Assembly: GCA_013398955.1 (NCBI GenBank)
Contig: VWPU01002083.1
Span: forward strand, 558,001 to 622,000
Reading direction: 5' to 3'
Source: Callaeas wilsoni
Lineage: Eukaryota; Chordata; Aves; Passeriformes; Callaeidae
DNA: 64,000 nucleotides
The notes beneath the pieces were generated by a model. It was not told where the DNA came from. It made no database searches and saw nothing but the letters and a program-made list of their open reading frames with translations. The position numbers and the translations under genes are program-made. Below are positions 21,986-35,500 of this stretch, in pieces (position 1 is the stretch's first letter; each line of letters starts with the position of its first letter).

Positions 21986-24900
21986 AGTTTAGACACTCAT
22001 GGGCTGTCTCAGATAAACACCACAGCAAAGTGGAAGTCAGTGGAATTAGAAGCAGAAGCTCCTGTGATCACTCATAGACCACAGAGTTCCTAGATATTAC
22101 CTACTGTTCTTTATCATTCACAATTTTAGGATTGATTTTTCTTAGTATCCCTCTGGCTTCCTGCTACACCCCTTGTGAAGAAATCACACATTTGGAAAAT
22201 TGTAGTCTAAGTAGCAATAGTTACTCCACATCCTGGAAGTGATTTTGATGTATCTGCATATTTTTTTTCTCTCTGTCTCTATCATGACACCTGAGAGCAT
22301 TTGCAAATCAGTCAAAAACATCATCCCATATCAGATATGAATAACTATGAGTTCCTTCTCACCCATCCCCATCCTCACTAGAAATCTTCCCAAGGCAGAT
22401 TTCTCAGGAGGAATCTGAGTGGATAGCCAGCCTTGCTGGATGCTTTGAAGGGCAACACAGATTAACTTTGCCAAATCATTAGGGAAAGCAAGGTGTTGCT
22501 TAAGCTGAAGGTCCTGATTAGGAAATGCCTTTCCCCACAAAGGTACCTGCCAACCCCACCCGCACACACAGAGTTCAGATCACTCAGATGTAAGATCGCA
22601 GTTGATCTCAACGTCTGTGGAGATTAAAGGAGCTGCAGCATCCAAACCATGCTGGGCTTCATTTAGGGAGATCCAAACTGGGAATTTGGATTTCATTGTA
22701 ACTGGAAACAAACTGGTAACCAGTCCAGCCTGCCAAGCAATGCAGCAATTAATGAATGCTCCCATAACCTCCCTGCTAGTTTATTCCAGAGGCATGCTCT
22801 GCAGCTTGCTAAGGTTTCTTTCTGGAAACTTACACAGCACCAGCTTGACACAGTCCCAGTCTAGAGTCCTGAGGAAAAGAAATTACACCACTGGGCTGCC
22901 ACTAACAGGTAACACTTCCTGAGCTGCAGACCTGCTTCAACAAGAAAAAAACTTCAGATGCTGTAGAGTGGAGGGACAGAAGAAGCCTTGGAAAACCTTC
23001 CATGGAACTCATTTGCCTCTGCCATCACCACCACCATCTTCCTACACTTCATGTACATACCCAGAGCAAGTGGGATTTTCAATTTCCCACCTAATCCACC
23101 AATTTCCTACTAATCACCGTAGTGATTATTTCACTTCAAGTACTCTGAGCTTAAACTCCGCCTTACAGAATATTTTGTCCTTTTAATGCTCAGTGCACTT
23201 TTGGAATCACCTCAGTGTCTGGTCACCTCGGCACATTCTCCAGACTTCATGCTGTGACATCCCTCGACATTCCCTGCAACATGTGACCCACATACGTGCA
23301 TCTTACTTACAGACTCTAGGACACAGTGTTCCCTCTCATCCTGAAATTCTTGACTCGGTGCGTTTGGAAGCTGGCAGCCAAGTCAGGTTCCCAGTTCTGA
23401 GGGGTGCTGAGAAATGAAGGGCCAAAATACAGAGGTACCTCACTGCAGAAGACTGAGGGGGTTCCCCTGCCTGCAAATTTCTTAACAGAAAAATGTCTGT
23501 TTTTCTGGGCAGGCCATGAGGAGAGGCAGAGAAAAAACACTTCTTCTCATCCCACTCACTTCTGTGAAGGAATTTGGTCTGTACTTTTTGAGGTCCTGAA
23601 GGATTTAGAAACCTTTCTCGCTATAATATTTTGGACTGAGAATATCCCTTGATTCTTCTCTATTTCTTTCAACAGAATTCTTCCTGTTTACATAAATTAA
23701 GGATCTGGCCCCTGGTTTCCAACTCAACCAAGGAGGACTCAAGTACAATGAGACAGATTGTCCTCGCAGGATTTCGAGCTGCGTAGAGAATGCAAAGTGC
23801 CAGAAATCTTGTGGGAAGGACTGTTTTCAGGGAAATTCCACCCCATAGTTTCCATACGTGTCATATAAGTAATGTCACCCCAGAATATAAACCTTCTGAA
23901 ATCAGCCTGCTGCATTCAATACTCCTGGCTTAATTTTTTTTAATAGATATACAAATATATATATATTTTTTCCTTTTGCTTTAAATTTCCTCACTCAAAA
24001 TTAAATTGTAACACTTGTGACATCAACATTTCCCATTTCTGCTGGAAGTGTGGAAGGACAGGATTTATCTGAAGCTAGTGGAAAAAGCGCCACTGAAACC
24101 TGTTGTAGTTGTGGCACGTGGTGTGGCACAGCCAAGGGACTTGTGAGGTGCTCTGAGGGGCATCTTTTGGAGCTAAACTCTGACACTTTACCTGGTTCAC
24201 ACCAGCAGGAAGCTGGAGACTGAGGTTCATTTCTGGATCTGTCCTCGCTGCAAACTCTGAGCAGTCGGTGGAGATTTTGGTCAGATGAATTCCTCCTATC
24301 AGGAAGAAAGGCAACGTATGCCGGTACTTTAATTTCATTTCAATTTGCTTTAGCAGAGATTTATAATTATTATAAGGAATGATTTTATAATGTAATTCAG
24401 TGTTGTCAGAGTAGGTTAGCTTTATGACCTGCTTTAAAAAATAAATGCGGCTTTAATTAAAACAAAACCAAAGAGAGAAGTAGAGTCTTGTACCAACATG
24501 TTGCTGTCAGCACCCTGCTAACTGTCTGAATTGAGCTGCAAGCCTCTGCTCAGAGGCTTCTGTGCCAAAAACAGAGCTCGTGGCACATTTAAAGGGGCTG
24601 CTGGCTTGTTTTTAATTTATAGCTCAACTTGGTGCTGCTGGAGGTTTTCTAATAACAGTCATGATGACTGCAAAAAATGAGACGCTGTGGAACAGCCATA
24701 TTTAGTGGCTGACAAGTCTTACAGAAGCAAGGCTGGGTGCAGCAGTAAACCCAACCCTCTTGTGCTCAGCAGTACTGCGTTTCCATTACTTGATGTGGAG
24801 CCTCTTTTGGTTTAACCAGTACGAGATCAGAATCCTAGCCATTAAATTTAGCCTTCCAAGCTGCCACCTTTCATGAGGTGAGACAATTTTGCTTCCACAT

Positions 24901-25254
24901 AAAGGATGTCAGAGAGCTCATCTTCAGTACATGCTCACACTACTTGTAATTTTCTCTATTTGCATTGCCTGACATGAGACAATATTAATGCTGTGTCACA
25001 CTGAAGGCTCTCTGACATCAGCAAACAGAGGCACCACGCAAACCAGAACCTCTGCAGCACCACACACAGCCCCCCTTTACCCTTGTGTCTCCTTCACAAA
25101 GTCAGAGACATTAGGCTGACATACTGAAACCTTTTAGTATCATTTTATCAGAACTCTTCATGTCTTAGAGTACATCACACATCAGGATCTGGAGAGCTGT
25201 TGCATGGTTGACACTAAATAGCTTGGTTAGGTGCTTATATAATATTCTGGAGGG
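21986..25254. other. Unassigned non-coding DNA
   Basis: No gene is recognised. Small items are a poly-T/pyrimidine run at 22259-22283, an AT-alternating patch at 23945-23968 and AT-rich DNA at 24340-24470 that could be conserved. A phrase at 23693-23712 ('aattaaggatctggcccctg') resembles the end of an old sauropsid repeat. Open frames up to 106 codons show no domains. Confidence 0.4.
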
Positions 25255-25305
25255 TAAAGTTTGACTCCCTAGAAGTCAATGGAGATTTTGATTCCACTAG
25301 TTTTA
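25255..25305 (+). repeat. Old sauropsid repeat fragment
   Basis: 'tttgactccctagaagtcaatg' followed by 'gagattttgattccacta' matches the pattern 'CTCCCATTGAAGTCAATGGGAGTTTTG-' seen repeatedly in reptile and bird genomes. It is short and diverged, and no family name is assigned. Confidence 0.35.
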
Positions 25306-25310
25306 GTTTT

Positions 25311-28309
25311 AACATTAATAATTCTGTTGATTTCCTTCTTATTGGCTTCAGAGTTTGAGAATTACCCAGTTTACAAACTGTATTTTGGGATAGGGATTCA
25401 TTTTTGAATTATTTTTACTTTGCCTTGATAAAATTATTCAGAAATTGGATGAAAATGCGAGCAGGCAGCAGCTCTGAGGAGAATAGTAGGAGGCAGAACC
25501 AAACAGGTGAGGGACAGACTTCAACCTTTGCCCTCCACCCCTCTGTGCAACATCTTCTCTGGGTGCTGAGATCCATATGAGAGTCCACTACCATGGATTT
25601 TCCAAAGGAGGTCTCAAGGAAGGGGTCTGCTGTAGCTGTCAGCATTAATTGAGGCCATATGTGGGAACGTAAAACCAAATATTTGAGGGATAATTTATAG
25701 CAAGTGAAACGCCTTCTCTAGCGTGCATCAAAAAATTCTTCTGCAGAGTACATGGGTGAAAAGAGTGAGAAAGAGGTAACACTGTAAGATGTAGCTCTTA
25801 AGAAGCTATTCGGGGGGAAATTTTACTTTTCAGAAAAGCTATATTTTCAGCTAAGATTGTCTAGTCTGGCATTAGGACAGACAGCATCAGATATCAGAAA
25901 GCTTCCTTTAAATTTGCTTTTACTAATTGCCTCATTTTTTTTCTTGCAAGATGGATGCACTGGAGTCTTCTGTCTTGGTGTGAGCTGGGTAATGTTCACT
26001 TCTCTGCCAGATCCAAGCTGGATTTGAAAAGTCTCACATCCTAAATGTTTTGTTCCATTAAAGAGCTGGTAAATCACTCCTTCTAAACATTTTAATACAT
26101 TTCTAGTCTTGACAATTTATGAGTCATCAAATTGGTGAATACCCTAAAAACCTTTCCAGAAAAAAACATTTGTAAAATGTTTTTGTTAGAATTTTCCCCT
26201 CTGGTTCGTGCATACCTGGTCATAGGGCCAGGATTTTAAAAGCATTCCTTTTTTCAAGCCTGGTCAATTTTAATGGCCAAATTTTCAAGAGAGCTAAGCA
26301 CATAGTGTTTGACTCTCTCGTGCTGCTCATGGCTTTGGACACCCTTGGACAGGTGCCACATTTCTGCTCTGTGTTATTCTGTCAAGCACTGATTCACAGC
26401 TTTATTTCAGGCAGTATCATGCAGTAAATAACACTGATCATTAGCAGCTGTACGTACCACCTGAGGCACTAAAACGAGTCGGGAGAGATGCAGAGTGGGT
26501 TCTAAGAGCTCTAATAACTCCTCAAACATTTCTCAAACACTTTTTATCGCCACCCACCTATGATAGGTTTGGAGTTGTGAAATCCTACCAGGATCCATTT
26601 GGGATGTCTTTGCCCTGCAAGGAGGGAGAAGCCTCTCTGTGAGTACAGGCTTGCACGCAGCACACGTCACCTGTGCCACAGCAGTGGGCCTGGTGCTCCT
26701 CTCACCTTCATTTGTCTGTTAAAACATAAAAACCAAAAGAACCGCATTGCGTATCACAGGAGTTTTGCCTGGCAATAAGTTTTGCTCTGGAAGGCATGAC
26801 AAGGGTCTAAACCCTGAAATATTAAACTTCATGAAGTACCAGGCTGATTAATGTTCCCTGGGCTAGCAGGAATATTGTTTGTAGTCATGGACAAGGAGGA
26901 AGGGTCCTGATGCTGCTGTTTGAGTCACAGGTGAGACCCAGCTCCCCAGATAAGACTATGATCCCTTTGTCACGACATATAAACCCATTTTCCCTTCCTC
27001 CTCCCTTGGGTTTTAGTGTATGTAAGAGCTCTGTGATGCTGGATTAATTAAACTGATTAACTTAACAGAACATGTGTAATAGGCAAATAACTATTTTCTC
27101 ACTTGGTGTGCCGTAGCAGAATAACTCAATAGCAATAAAATGCTTTCACTCTTGGTTCACAGACCTGTCCAATTGTCCCGGTGGTTCAGACAGTAAAGAA
27201 CAAAATAAACTTAGTTTTGTTCTGGAGCTTGTTGGGCACACACAATAAAACAGAATCCTTAGACCCCACAGAAGAACTGGTGCAAAAGAGCAGTTTGAAG
27301 CTCAGTCTCCGTGTTGATTTATGCTGGATTCAATTTTCTGTAAACATACAGAAAATTGTGGCTTTATTTCCAAAGGAGCAGGGAGTCTTCCTCTCGTTCC
27401 AGTCAGTCACAGTTATGTGGACTCAGCAGTGAACAGGGTGGGAATGATGTTGGGATAAGGAGAGGAACAAAGTCTTTTGGTGTCATAAACATTGTTTCTC
27501 TTTTTTTTTGTTTGGTTTGTTTGGATTTTTTTTGTTCTTAGGGTTTCTTTTCAAAAGCAAAAGTAGTTGAAATGCCCACATTCAAAAATCTCATCCAGAT
27601 GAACTCCTTTCAGTTAAATAAAATCGATTTAACAATCTCTTTTTGTTTGGAAAGACAAAAGGAAGAAAACAAAGTGCTTATATTTTTCCTGTCCAAATTT
27701 AAGTGAAATAAAATGTCCTCCTATTATCCCATTATACCTAACATGAGGTATTGAAGAAATTACCCCCCCTCCTTCCCCCAGAGCTCTGTCTATAATGAAA
27801 CACAGGGAAAACAAGTGCTAACACAAGTAGACTTTGTGCTGTGTGAATGACTTCTCCTGTGTTAGCAAGGCAGACTGCTAATATGATATGATGGGACATT
27901 ACTAATGCAACAGAGTGGAGCTAATGCAAACAAAATATGTTGGAGTGCCTGGTTGAACTGAATAGAGAATTTGTTTGTCTGGGACCCAGATTCTGAAAAT
28001 CAAAGCAGAAGCCTCAGAAATACATCTTACAGATAATTCAATAAACACACCGAGCCCATCGGATGCACCAAGGTGTTTGTGGGTACTGGAGGTACAGCTA
28101 GATCCACCAACCTCATTCCCACACTGACTTTTGGAGGCAGTTGGGTGCTTGGGTGTCCTTGGCCCTTTGGAAAATCTCTTTTTGTATAAATAATATATGA
28201 TGATGATTTACACCGACATAATAACGAAGTGTGTGTGATCGTCAGTAAAGCTGTAAAACTGCTGTTCGAGGCTTGGGGAGCGCTGCTGTTATTGAACCAA
28301 AGCTGTGTC
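25311..28309. other. Unassigned non-coding DNA
   Basis: No gene is recognised. There is a T/G-rich run at 27501-27535 and scattered short frames (the longest is about 87 codons on the minus strand at 25678-25415) without domains. Confidence 0.4.
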
Positions 28310-28597
28310 TCTGCCAGGAATTGTAGTGATAGGACAAGGGGGAACAGCTTCAGCTGAAAGGGAGTAGGTTTAGGTTATATCTGAGGAAGAAATTCCTCCC
28401 TGTGAGGGTGGTGAGGCCCTGGCACAGAGTGCCCAGAGAAGCTGTGGCTGCTCCATCCCTGGAAGGTTTCAAGGCCAGGTTGGACGGGGCTTGGAGCAGC
28501 CTGGGACAGTGGAAGGTGTCCCTGCCCATGGCAGAGGGTGGGACTGGATGGTCTTTAAGGTACCTACCAACCCAAACCATTCTGTGATTCTATAACA
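28310..28597 (+). mobile_element. CR1 LINE tail, 5'-truncated
   Basis: The C-terminal end of the CR1 reverse-transcriptase ORF is readable ('RVVRPWHRVPREAVAAPSLE', then 'FKARLDGAWSSLGQ'), interrupted near its start. It is followed by 'ggaaggtgtccctgcccatgg', 'gactggatggtctttaaggt' and the terminal 'ccattctgtgattctataac'. It is closely similar to the copy at 463-897 and to the reverse copy at 55249-55465, which suggests one related, fairly young subfamily. The 5' edge is approximate. Confidence 0.9.
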
Positions 28598-30841
28598 AGT
28601 TCTACTCTGAGAAATAAACAGTTATAATGCACTTTAAAATCTGAGTTTTTTTTTTTTTGCCTCCTTGCCCTCCTCCCACGCTCAGCTGCTAATGAAGATA
28701 TTGTCTGCTGTAAATGGATAGGTCTGAGCAAATGAGAGAATCCTATCCCCAGTTTCAGCTGAGGGTAGTATCTCCCACAGCAAAGGGTCTGCTTAGGCTT
28801 TGATGCATTTCCCTCCAAAGGCCATCTATTAAATGGAATCCTTGTGTTCTCTCACAACCTCGAGGGCCCTGCGCTGCGCTGGGAGCTGCTTTGCAGCCAG
28901 GAGCAACCAGTCACAATTTGTTATTAAAACTGCAGCTCCCCACTGCTTGCTGCTGCTGACTACCATGAGGCTGGAGTCTGCTCAAGAAACGCAGAGAAAG
29001 CAGAAACTGAGAATATTCCCAAGCTCACCTTTTAATGAAGGCATATGGCATTCAGGATATTGTTATTCATGTAGTAATTGGCAACGGCACACACATATTT
29101 ACGGTACCGCTCATCATGCTCAGGAAATTTTGGAATTGCTCCATTTTAATGGGCCATAAACACTCACCTGAAGTTAAAGTATATAGCAAATACATAGACA
29201 CATGAATAATTCTTTATAATTACACACATATATTTATGTACACACACACACACACACACACACAGAGCCATCAGGCAAGGCAATTTTTTCTTTTAATAAT
29301 TATTACTGAAGTAGAGGAAACTGTGCCTAAACTGTTCTAAATCCAGATTAGAAAATTTAATCAAGTCGAGTGAAAAACAAATGCAAGGTCCTGAGACTTT
29401 TCCTAGGTATTTGGGACTGCAGAAAAGGGGTGTAAGGAACAAGATAAATTGTCAGCAATTATCTGCGGAACTTGATTCCAACATTTGCAGTAAAATTGGG
29501 GCTTGACAAAAAGCCTCACTTTTTACAGGAAAAAAGCACCACTTTGTAGTCCTCTTTCTATTGAAATATTATAAAGAGGTGGGTTTTTAAATTTTTTTTT
29601 TAAATGTTATAAGTACGTGGAGTTTTCTCTGATCGCTACAGAGAGATGTGTGTGTGTGGTTTTTATCCTTACTAAGGAAAATTTATACTCTGTAATTGTA
29701 GAACTAAACTTCTGCTGCTATACCTGTGAACTATCCATATGGATATTTGAGCTCCATTTTTATTTCAGAATCTTTTTTTAATTAATTTAACTTATTTGAA
29801 CTAGAAAATAAAAGAGTTCATGAAAAAGTAAAAGTTTCATTTGGAAATATAAGGAACAAGAGTTATTTAAACCCACAGATTCAGATTTCTGCTGCTGCTA
29901 AGTTTCATCAGTTTGAGAGCAGACTCACTGAAAAGGAAAGGTTTGCTCAGAGGAGGGCATAAAGGTGAATTGTATGTGCCAGCACTGGAGTCTGTGTCTA
30001 CACAGACTAAAAGAATGCATATTTTAACCCACTAAAATAAAAAAGTATATTTGTTTGTTTCAAATTCCCCAAAACTCACCCAACACTTCACACAGAGGTA
30101 TTTAGGATGTGCTTTCAGGTGCTCAGTTGAGCACTCAGAGTGCCCATGTTTTGTATACAGGGGTTAAAGACCTCAGTGCTGATTTGGATAGTGACCTGCA
30201 GCCACAGACCTTGTGATTCTCACACTTAGTGCTTAAAAATGAGTGTCTGAGACTCTTCTTTCTTCCTCACACAGTCAGAAATCGAAGTACCTTATTCCCA
30301 GCTTACTATTTGAAAAATAATGCTTTCAGAGACCATTCCAGTGGGGCTGGATTTTGTATTTCTCCATTAGAACCATGACCCCCCTCTATCTTTCTGCTTC
30401 AACATCTGGTGTTGCAGGTAGGATACTCTGGCTCACAGCATCTGGGCTGAGAAATGTTTTCTCTCCTCAGAGTCCCAGATACTTCACAAAAACCCTTCAG
30501 AAACCATTTATCAGACTCAGCACTGAAATGTTCAGTAAAATTTACAGTGAACCACCTTCCCCTGCCTGCGCAGTTGCCCCAGACTCTCCCCAGCAGAGCA
30601 GTTGTTAACAATTTGGTTAATTGCTGGTGCTTTGCTGATGTTTGCTATTCTGAATCAGGCATAGTCAACCCCATCCATACCAATTTGGAAATTACCTTAA
30701 CCTATTGTTCAAAACTAAAACGGGATTTGCTTTGAAGTTTTAGAAACCCTCAAACAATTATTTCTTCTGGTACCTGACTCTCAGCATCCGTACTGATGCT
30801 TCCTCATTAGCAGAAAGAGGAAATGAAGTTTTATCAATAAT
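28598..30841. other. Unassigned non-coding DNA
   Basis: No gene is recognised. It contains a CA microsatellite (separate entry), a poly-T run at 28647-28659 and AT-rich DNA at 29580-29830. Frames up to 108 codons (28833-29159) lack domains. Confidence 0.4.
29239..29265 (+). repeat. (CA)n dinucleotide microsatellite
   Basis: About 13 uninterrupted CA units, preceded by an AT/AC-alternating lead-in (29221-29238). Confidence 0.95.
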
Positions 30842-31045
30842 GTGCTGGCTGGCATCTCAGAAGATCTGCTGCAGTCCCTGGCTCTGTCACGAATCTCAGT
30901 CATGATCTTAGACAAGTTCTGTCATCTCCCCATGGGATTGATGTTACTTCATTTCCTGCTTTTTAAGATGTTGTATTCATCTCGATTGGAAGCTCTTCTC
31001 GAGAGCTTTGTAGGATTGGATGGAGCCTGCCACAGTGTACCCTCG
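30842..31045 (+). mobile_element. Old tRNA-SINE relic (MIR-like)
   Basis: 'ccctggctctgtcacgaatctc' corresponds to the SINE 'CCTGGCTCTGCCAC' box. 'gatcttagacaagttctgtc' corresponds to GATCTTGGGCAAGTCACTTC. 'atctccccatgggattgatg' and 'tacttcatttcctgc' follow the CTCAGTTTCCCCATCTGTAAAATGGGG section. The motif order supports the plus orientation. Diverged, ends uncertain. Confidence 0.5.
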
Positions 31046-31060
31046 TTAACATCACAGAAT

Positions 31061-32462
31061 TAGATGATGCAATGATATTCATGAAAGTAATTAATGGAGG
31101 TAACTAAGAGATAGCAAGCAAAGGGGTGATCTTGCAACCTCAGGCTGAAACCACACATTTCAGAAATCTTGTGAAACAACTTGTGCCTCAGAGTTTACTA
31201 CTTGAACTTTTTCAAACAGCAGTATTTCAATTGTTTGGCTAAAGCTGGAGAAATACCCAAACTTTTGGGTGCTGACGGGAAACCTCCAAACTTTCTGAGG
31301 TTTCTCTGTCATTGACATAAACCATGGTCTGTGGCTTTCAACAATAACATTTGTGCTGATTTTAGCAATTCAAATCCAGATGCAGCAACTGAGCTTGTCA
31401 AAACAGAGGAGCCACAGACCACTTCTCTCTATGTGAATGTACTGTCGTTTTTGGTAACTGATTATCTACACAATCACGGACAACCAAACACCCATCTGGT
31501 TTCTCTGATCTGCAAGAGCAACATCAGTACCATGACAGTCTACAGGGGATATAAATAATCTGGAAGCCTTTGCTCTGGAGTATTTTACTTGCATATCTAG
31601 CTGGACTGACTTCAACATGTAGCTGAGTGTGCTTTTACAGGTTTTACTGACATAAATTCTCTGCTGGAAAAGGACATCACTCCTAAAAATTAAACCTGAC
31701 AGAGGGCAAATGAGCATCTTCCAAAAGTGCCCATAGGACAGCAATTCATAGAGCAACGGCAAATGCAATGTTTCAAAGATATGCAGCTTTCTAGGCTCAC
31801 CTAGGTGCAACACTTGCTTCTCCAAGGTGAGACACTTGCTACATCTGCAGGGATCTGTGTGTAGACCACCGTCAGCACCTTCTGGCAGGTGCCAGAGCTG
31901 TCCAGCAAAGCAGCAAAGCCCCAGTCCTCTTTGCCCAAGTGTCAGGAATCAGCAGCAGGTCTGTTTGGAAGGGCTGAGTAGACAGTGCATCTCATTGGCA
32001 CCTCCGAGATTGCCCCCAGTCTCGGATGTGAGATGATATTGAGGCCTGCTAGGAAAAGTATAACAATAATTGACTTAACTGAAGCTTTGATTCAACTTTA
32101 TGAGCATGAGAGAGGCAATTCACACTCCTTACCCAGAAGCTACGCTCACGCCAGGGAGTTGGAAGGAGATATTCAATTAGAAGTGTCACTTCACAAGGGA
32201 AAATTCTACCTGGAGTGAGAGAAGAAATGGGAAATTTCAGTGGGAGCTGCGTTTTCTTTGGGGGAGTTCGAAGGAGAGTTTGTTTTGGTGGCCAAGCTCC
32301 TAATGGAAAGATAACTTCATCCTTAAATCTCAAGTGATTTCTGCCAATTCATAACAATTTACACCTACAGGGCTTCAGCAAATTAAGTCCAACTACATCA
32401 CCGTCATGTGAAGAAGTATTGGACACAGTGGAGCATAGAAGGACTGACTTACAGAACGATAT
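31061..32462. other. Unassigned non-coding DNA
   Basis: No gene is recognised. A 119-codon minus-strand frame (31825-31466) and a 94-codon one (32333-32049) carry no identifiable domain and have no supporting splice or polyadenylation signals. Confidence 0.4.
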
Positions 32463-32535
32463 ATGTTAAGGAAAAGAAATAAAATTCAGGAGTCCCAACA
32501 CCCAATCGCCTGCTGTAATCACCGTACCTTGTTTT
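32463..32535 (-). mobile_element. tRNA-like SINE head relic, minus strand
   Basis: On the minus strand the order is 'ggtacggtgattacagcagg', 'cgattgggtgttgggactcc', 'tgaattttatttc'. This matches the tRNA-derived head of amniote SINEs, 'AGTGGTTAGAGCAGG-GACTGGGAGTCAGGACTCCTGGGTTCTATTCC'. The A-box and B-box regions have decayed, so it is not a functional tRNA gene. Confidence 0.5.
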
Positions 32536-35500
32536 TTAATACTCTTCCACTGCCGGAAATAAATGAATTATTTACATTCTGCCTGACCATTTTTCTCTTT
32601 CCTGTTTTAGCATTTTATGCCTCGACTTTAACTCATCCCCAGTATTTTTTCCATTTGAGTTTCTAGCAATAACATTATTAAATTTCATGTCTGCTTCCGT
32701 TTTTATTTCCATGTTTCACCAAAAAGATATAAAGTGAAATGAATCCAAATGAGAGAGCTTTTCTCTTCAAACCGCTCTCGGTATCATCGTTTCCTTAATT
32801 AAGTAATTGAAGCTCTCCCAACACACACAACGTCATTCAATCCACTGTGGTCTCTCATGTACCCTGGCACTTAGACTGGTTCCTACAGGAGACTCTTTTT
32901 CCAGTCCATCTGTCTCTTCTGCATCTTTCTAATGACCTCTCAGGCCTGTTCCTCCTGGTACCCCTGGTGCACAAGGACCACAGCTTTAAAGAGGGAAATA
33001 ACAAAAAGACAGATTATTTTTTATAATTCCTAAGGGTCTCTATCCCAGGTCTTGCATGGGACCAGTCTTGATAGGCCTGACATTTCTGTTGAACAGAGAA
33101 ACTCCTTGCTTTAGTTTTGTGTTTGTGCCTTCAGTTTCTTCCTTTGAAATTTGAATTCTTTCCTTTGAAAAAAAAAAATTCCATTTTAAATTAATAATTT
33201 TACATTATTAATTATTAATTTCCTCCTTTTATACCTTAGACTGTCCAAATCCCTTTTGGCATCCCTTTGCTGAGCAGTTGTTGTCATCCCTGGATTCTGG
33301 AATGCTGTTTTATATGCTGGATATCTGAGCCAGAATTGTTTCCAGAGCAGAAATACATTTTTTGAGGATGAGCAATACACAGGCCATGCTAAAACTTGAT
33401 AGATCCTCAATACATCCACTCTTGAATAGGTATGGCTGTAGTTATTGGGAATTATAGACACTTATTTTTTTTTTTCACTGTTGAAAATTTCTCAATGGAA
33501 AATTGAGACTGTTTCACTGTAATTTTCAGGAAATGCATCCCCTCAAGAGCCTAGATGATATTTTTCCTGAGGCTGCAGGGAAGGAAGAGCAGCCAATGCT
33601 CTGTGTTCCTTCTCTTCTAGGGACATAGGATCGATGTCTTCTGTTCTCACTCCACTTGCACCCTTGCACTGCCTATCCTAGTTAGGGGTGAGGAGATAAT
33701 GTCAGTAATTGTTCTCCTCCCCGTGAATTTAGGATGGTAAGGAAGCTCCTATTGCAACTCTTCAAGCTTGGGAAGAGGTATAAAGCAGCTGGGGAGGAGG
33801 CAGGGAATGGCACTGAGCTAAGGGTATGGTGTAAGGGAGCTGAGCAATGGCTCGAACCGATTTGCATTAGAACTCCCTGCATAGGTGAGAGGGCGAGAAA
33901 GGAAATGAGTGAGCTCAGATCTGGGGTTTGGGGAGAAACAGCTAGAGAGGGTTGTATTTCTATGGAGGAGATGTTAGATGCAAGAGCACTTAACAGGGTT
34001 TCAGGCTTAAAGTCTCACACCAAATGGCACAACAGGATTTTTCAGACCCCTTAACCTCAGAGCCTTGACACAAAGATCCTGACGGCTAACATCCAAACTC
34101 ATTTTTCTGCAAACATCCTCACTGCTTATCCCTGAACTCTTCATTCTCTCAAATAAGCCTAGCTCTGGCTGCATATCTGAATTACTTTTTTTCCATAATT
34201 TTATAAGATTATAGTTGTGACAATCTGAAAGTGGGGAGTGGATCCAAATCGACTTAGAAGAACTAATTCCTGATGTAACCCATGAATGTGGGGGCTGTGA
34301 CACTAGCAGGAATTGGTTCCACCCTCCTCTTGCTGAGAGTTTTGCAGGGTGGATTTGTGTGACGTTTTGTAGGCTGAGCATCCCTAAGCCCGGCCAGTGA
34401 CAGTTCAGCTCGTGACGCATCTGGTGAGTGAGTGCCCTCCCAGCTCATGGCCACTAAAGCAGAGGAATTTCACCATTGATCTGGAGAAGCACTTGAGACA
34501 ATGGTAGTAACAGGGCAATAAAGATTGCAATGTATCACAGACTCACTGCTGCCTGGTATAGATCAGATCTGCATTAAGACCATTACAGCCTGCCTGTGGC
34601 TGATCTAAAGAGAGAAAGCCAGCTCTAGGAAGGCAAAGAGTAGCTGATACAGGAACAAAACCAAACTAACTAATGAAATTTTTTTTAAAAATTCAACATG
34701 ACAAAATTTCTTTTCCCAGCCTGGCCAAATGCCTTTGAATTCCCATTCTGTCTCTGATTTGGGAGTCTGGAATTGAACCCCTGATACACAGTCAGAAAAA
34801 GGAAACGTTTGCTGCACTCTGAACCGAAAAGAGTAAGTAGAAGAGTAAATCCCACCAGCCTAAATCTGCCTACATTTACTGCTGTGGAAGTACAGCTGAG
34901 GGTTGGCCCAGCAAGTATTTAGCTTCCCAGGGCACATGTTTGTCCCCTGGGCATTTTCTTTCCATGTCCCTGCAGATCACCTGCATTGTCTGGAGCTTTT
35001 CCTGTACAGCAGATCCACCGATAACCTGTAAAGGAGCCAAAGTAGGAGCAAAAACGATTGCAAAAACCAGTCACACACGGTGACTCCCGATCACTGCAGA
35101 CAAGTCTAAGTACAAATTCCCTTTTCTGGCCCCTGATCTTTCATTGCCTGTTAAGAAATTTGCTGACATTGTCACCTTCTTATGGAAGCAAAAGATGGAA
35201 TTTGACACTTTGTGCAGAAAAAAATCTCCATGAATAAAGGAGAAAAAGGAAGAGGGACTTTCACATGTGTTGTACCCATGCTCTCTCAAGTCACTCCCAT
35301 TTGCTATGGGTTTGCCAGCACCCACTGGATCCTTTTAACAGGGATACACTTGAGCAGCTCCATGCAGTGCATTGAGCCAGGTGTGCTGAGCCACTGAAAG
35401 GCACGTTTATCAGCAGGCCAGGGCTGCAAGTCAAACTGGGGGAGCCTTAATCCTCCTAAGTAGAGCGAAACCTCCCTGCAGATAGAAGACCTGCCTGACC

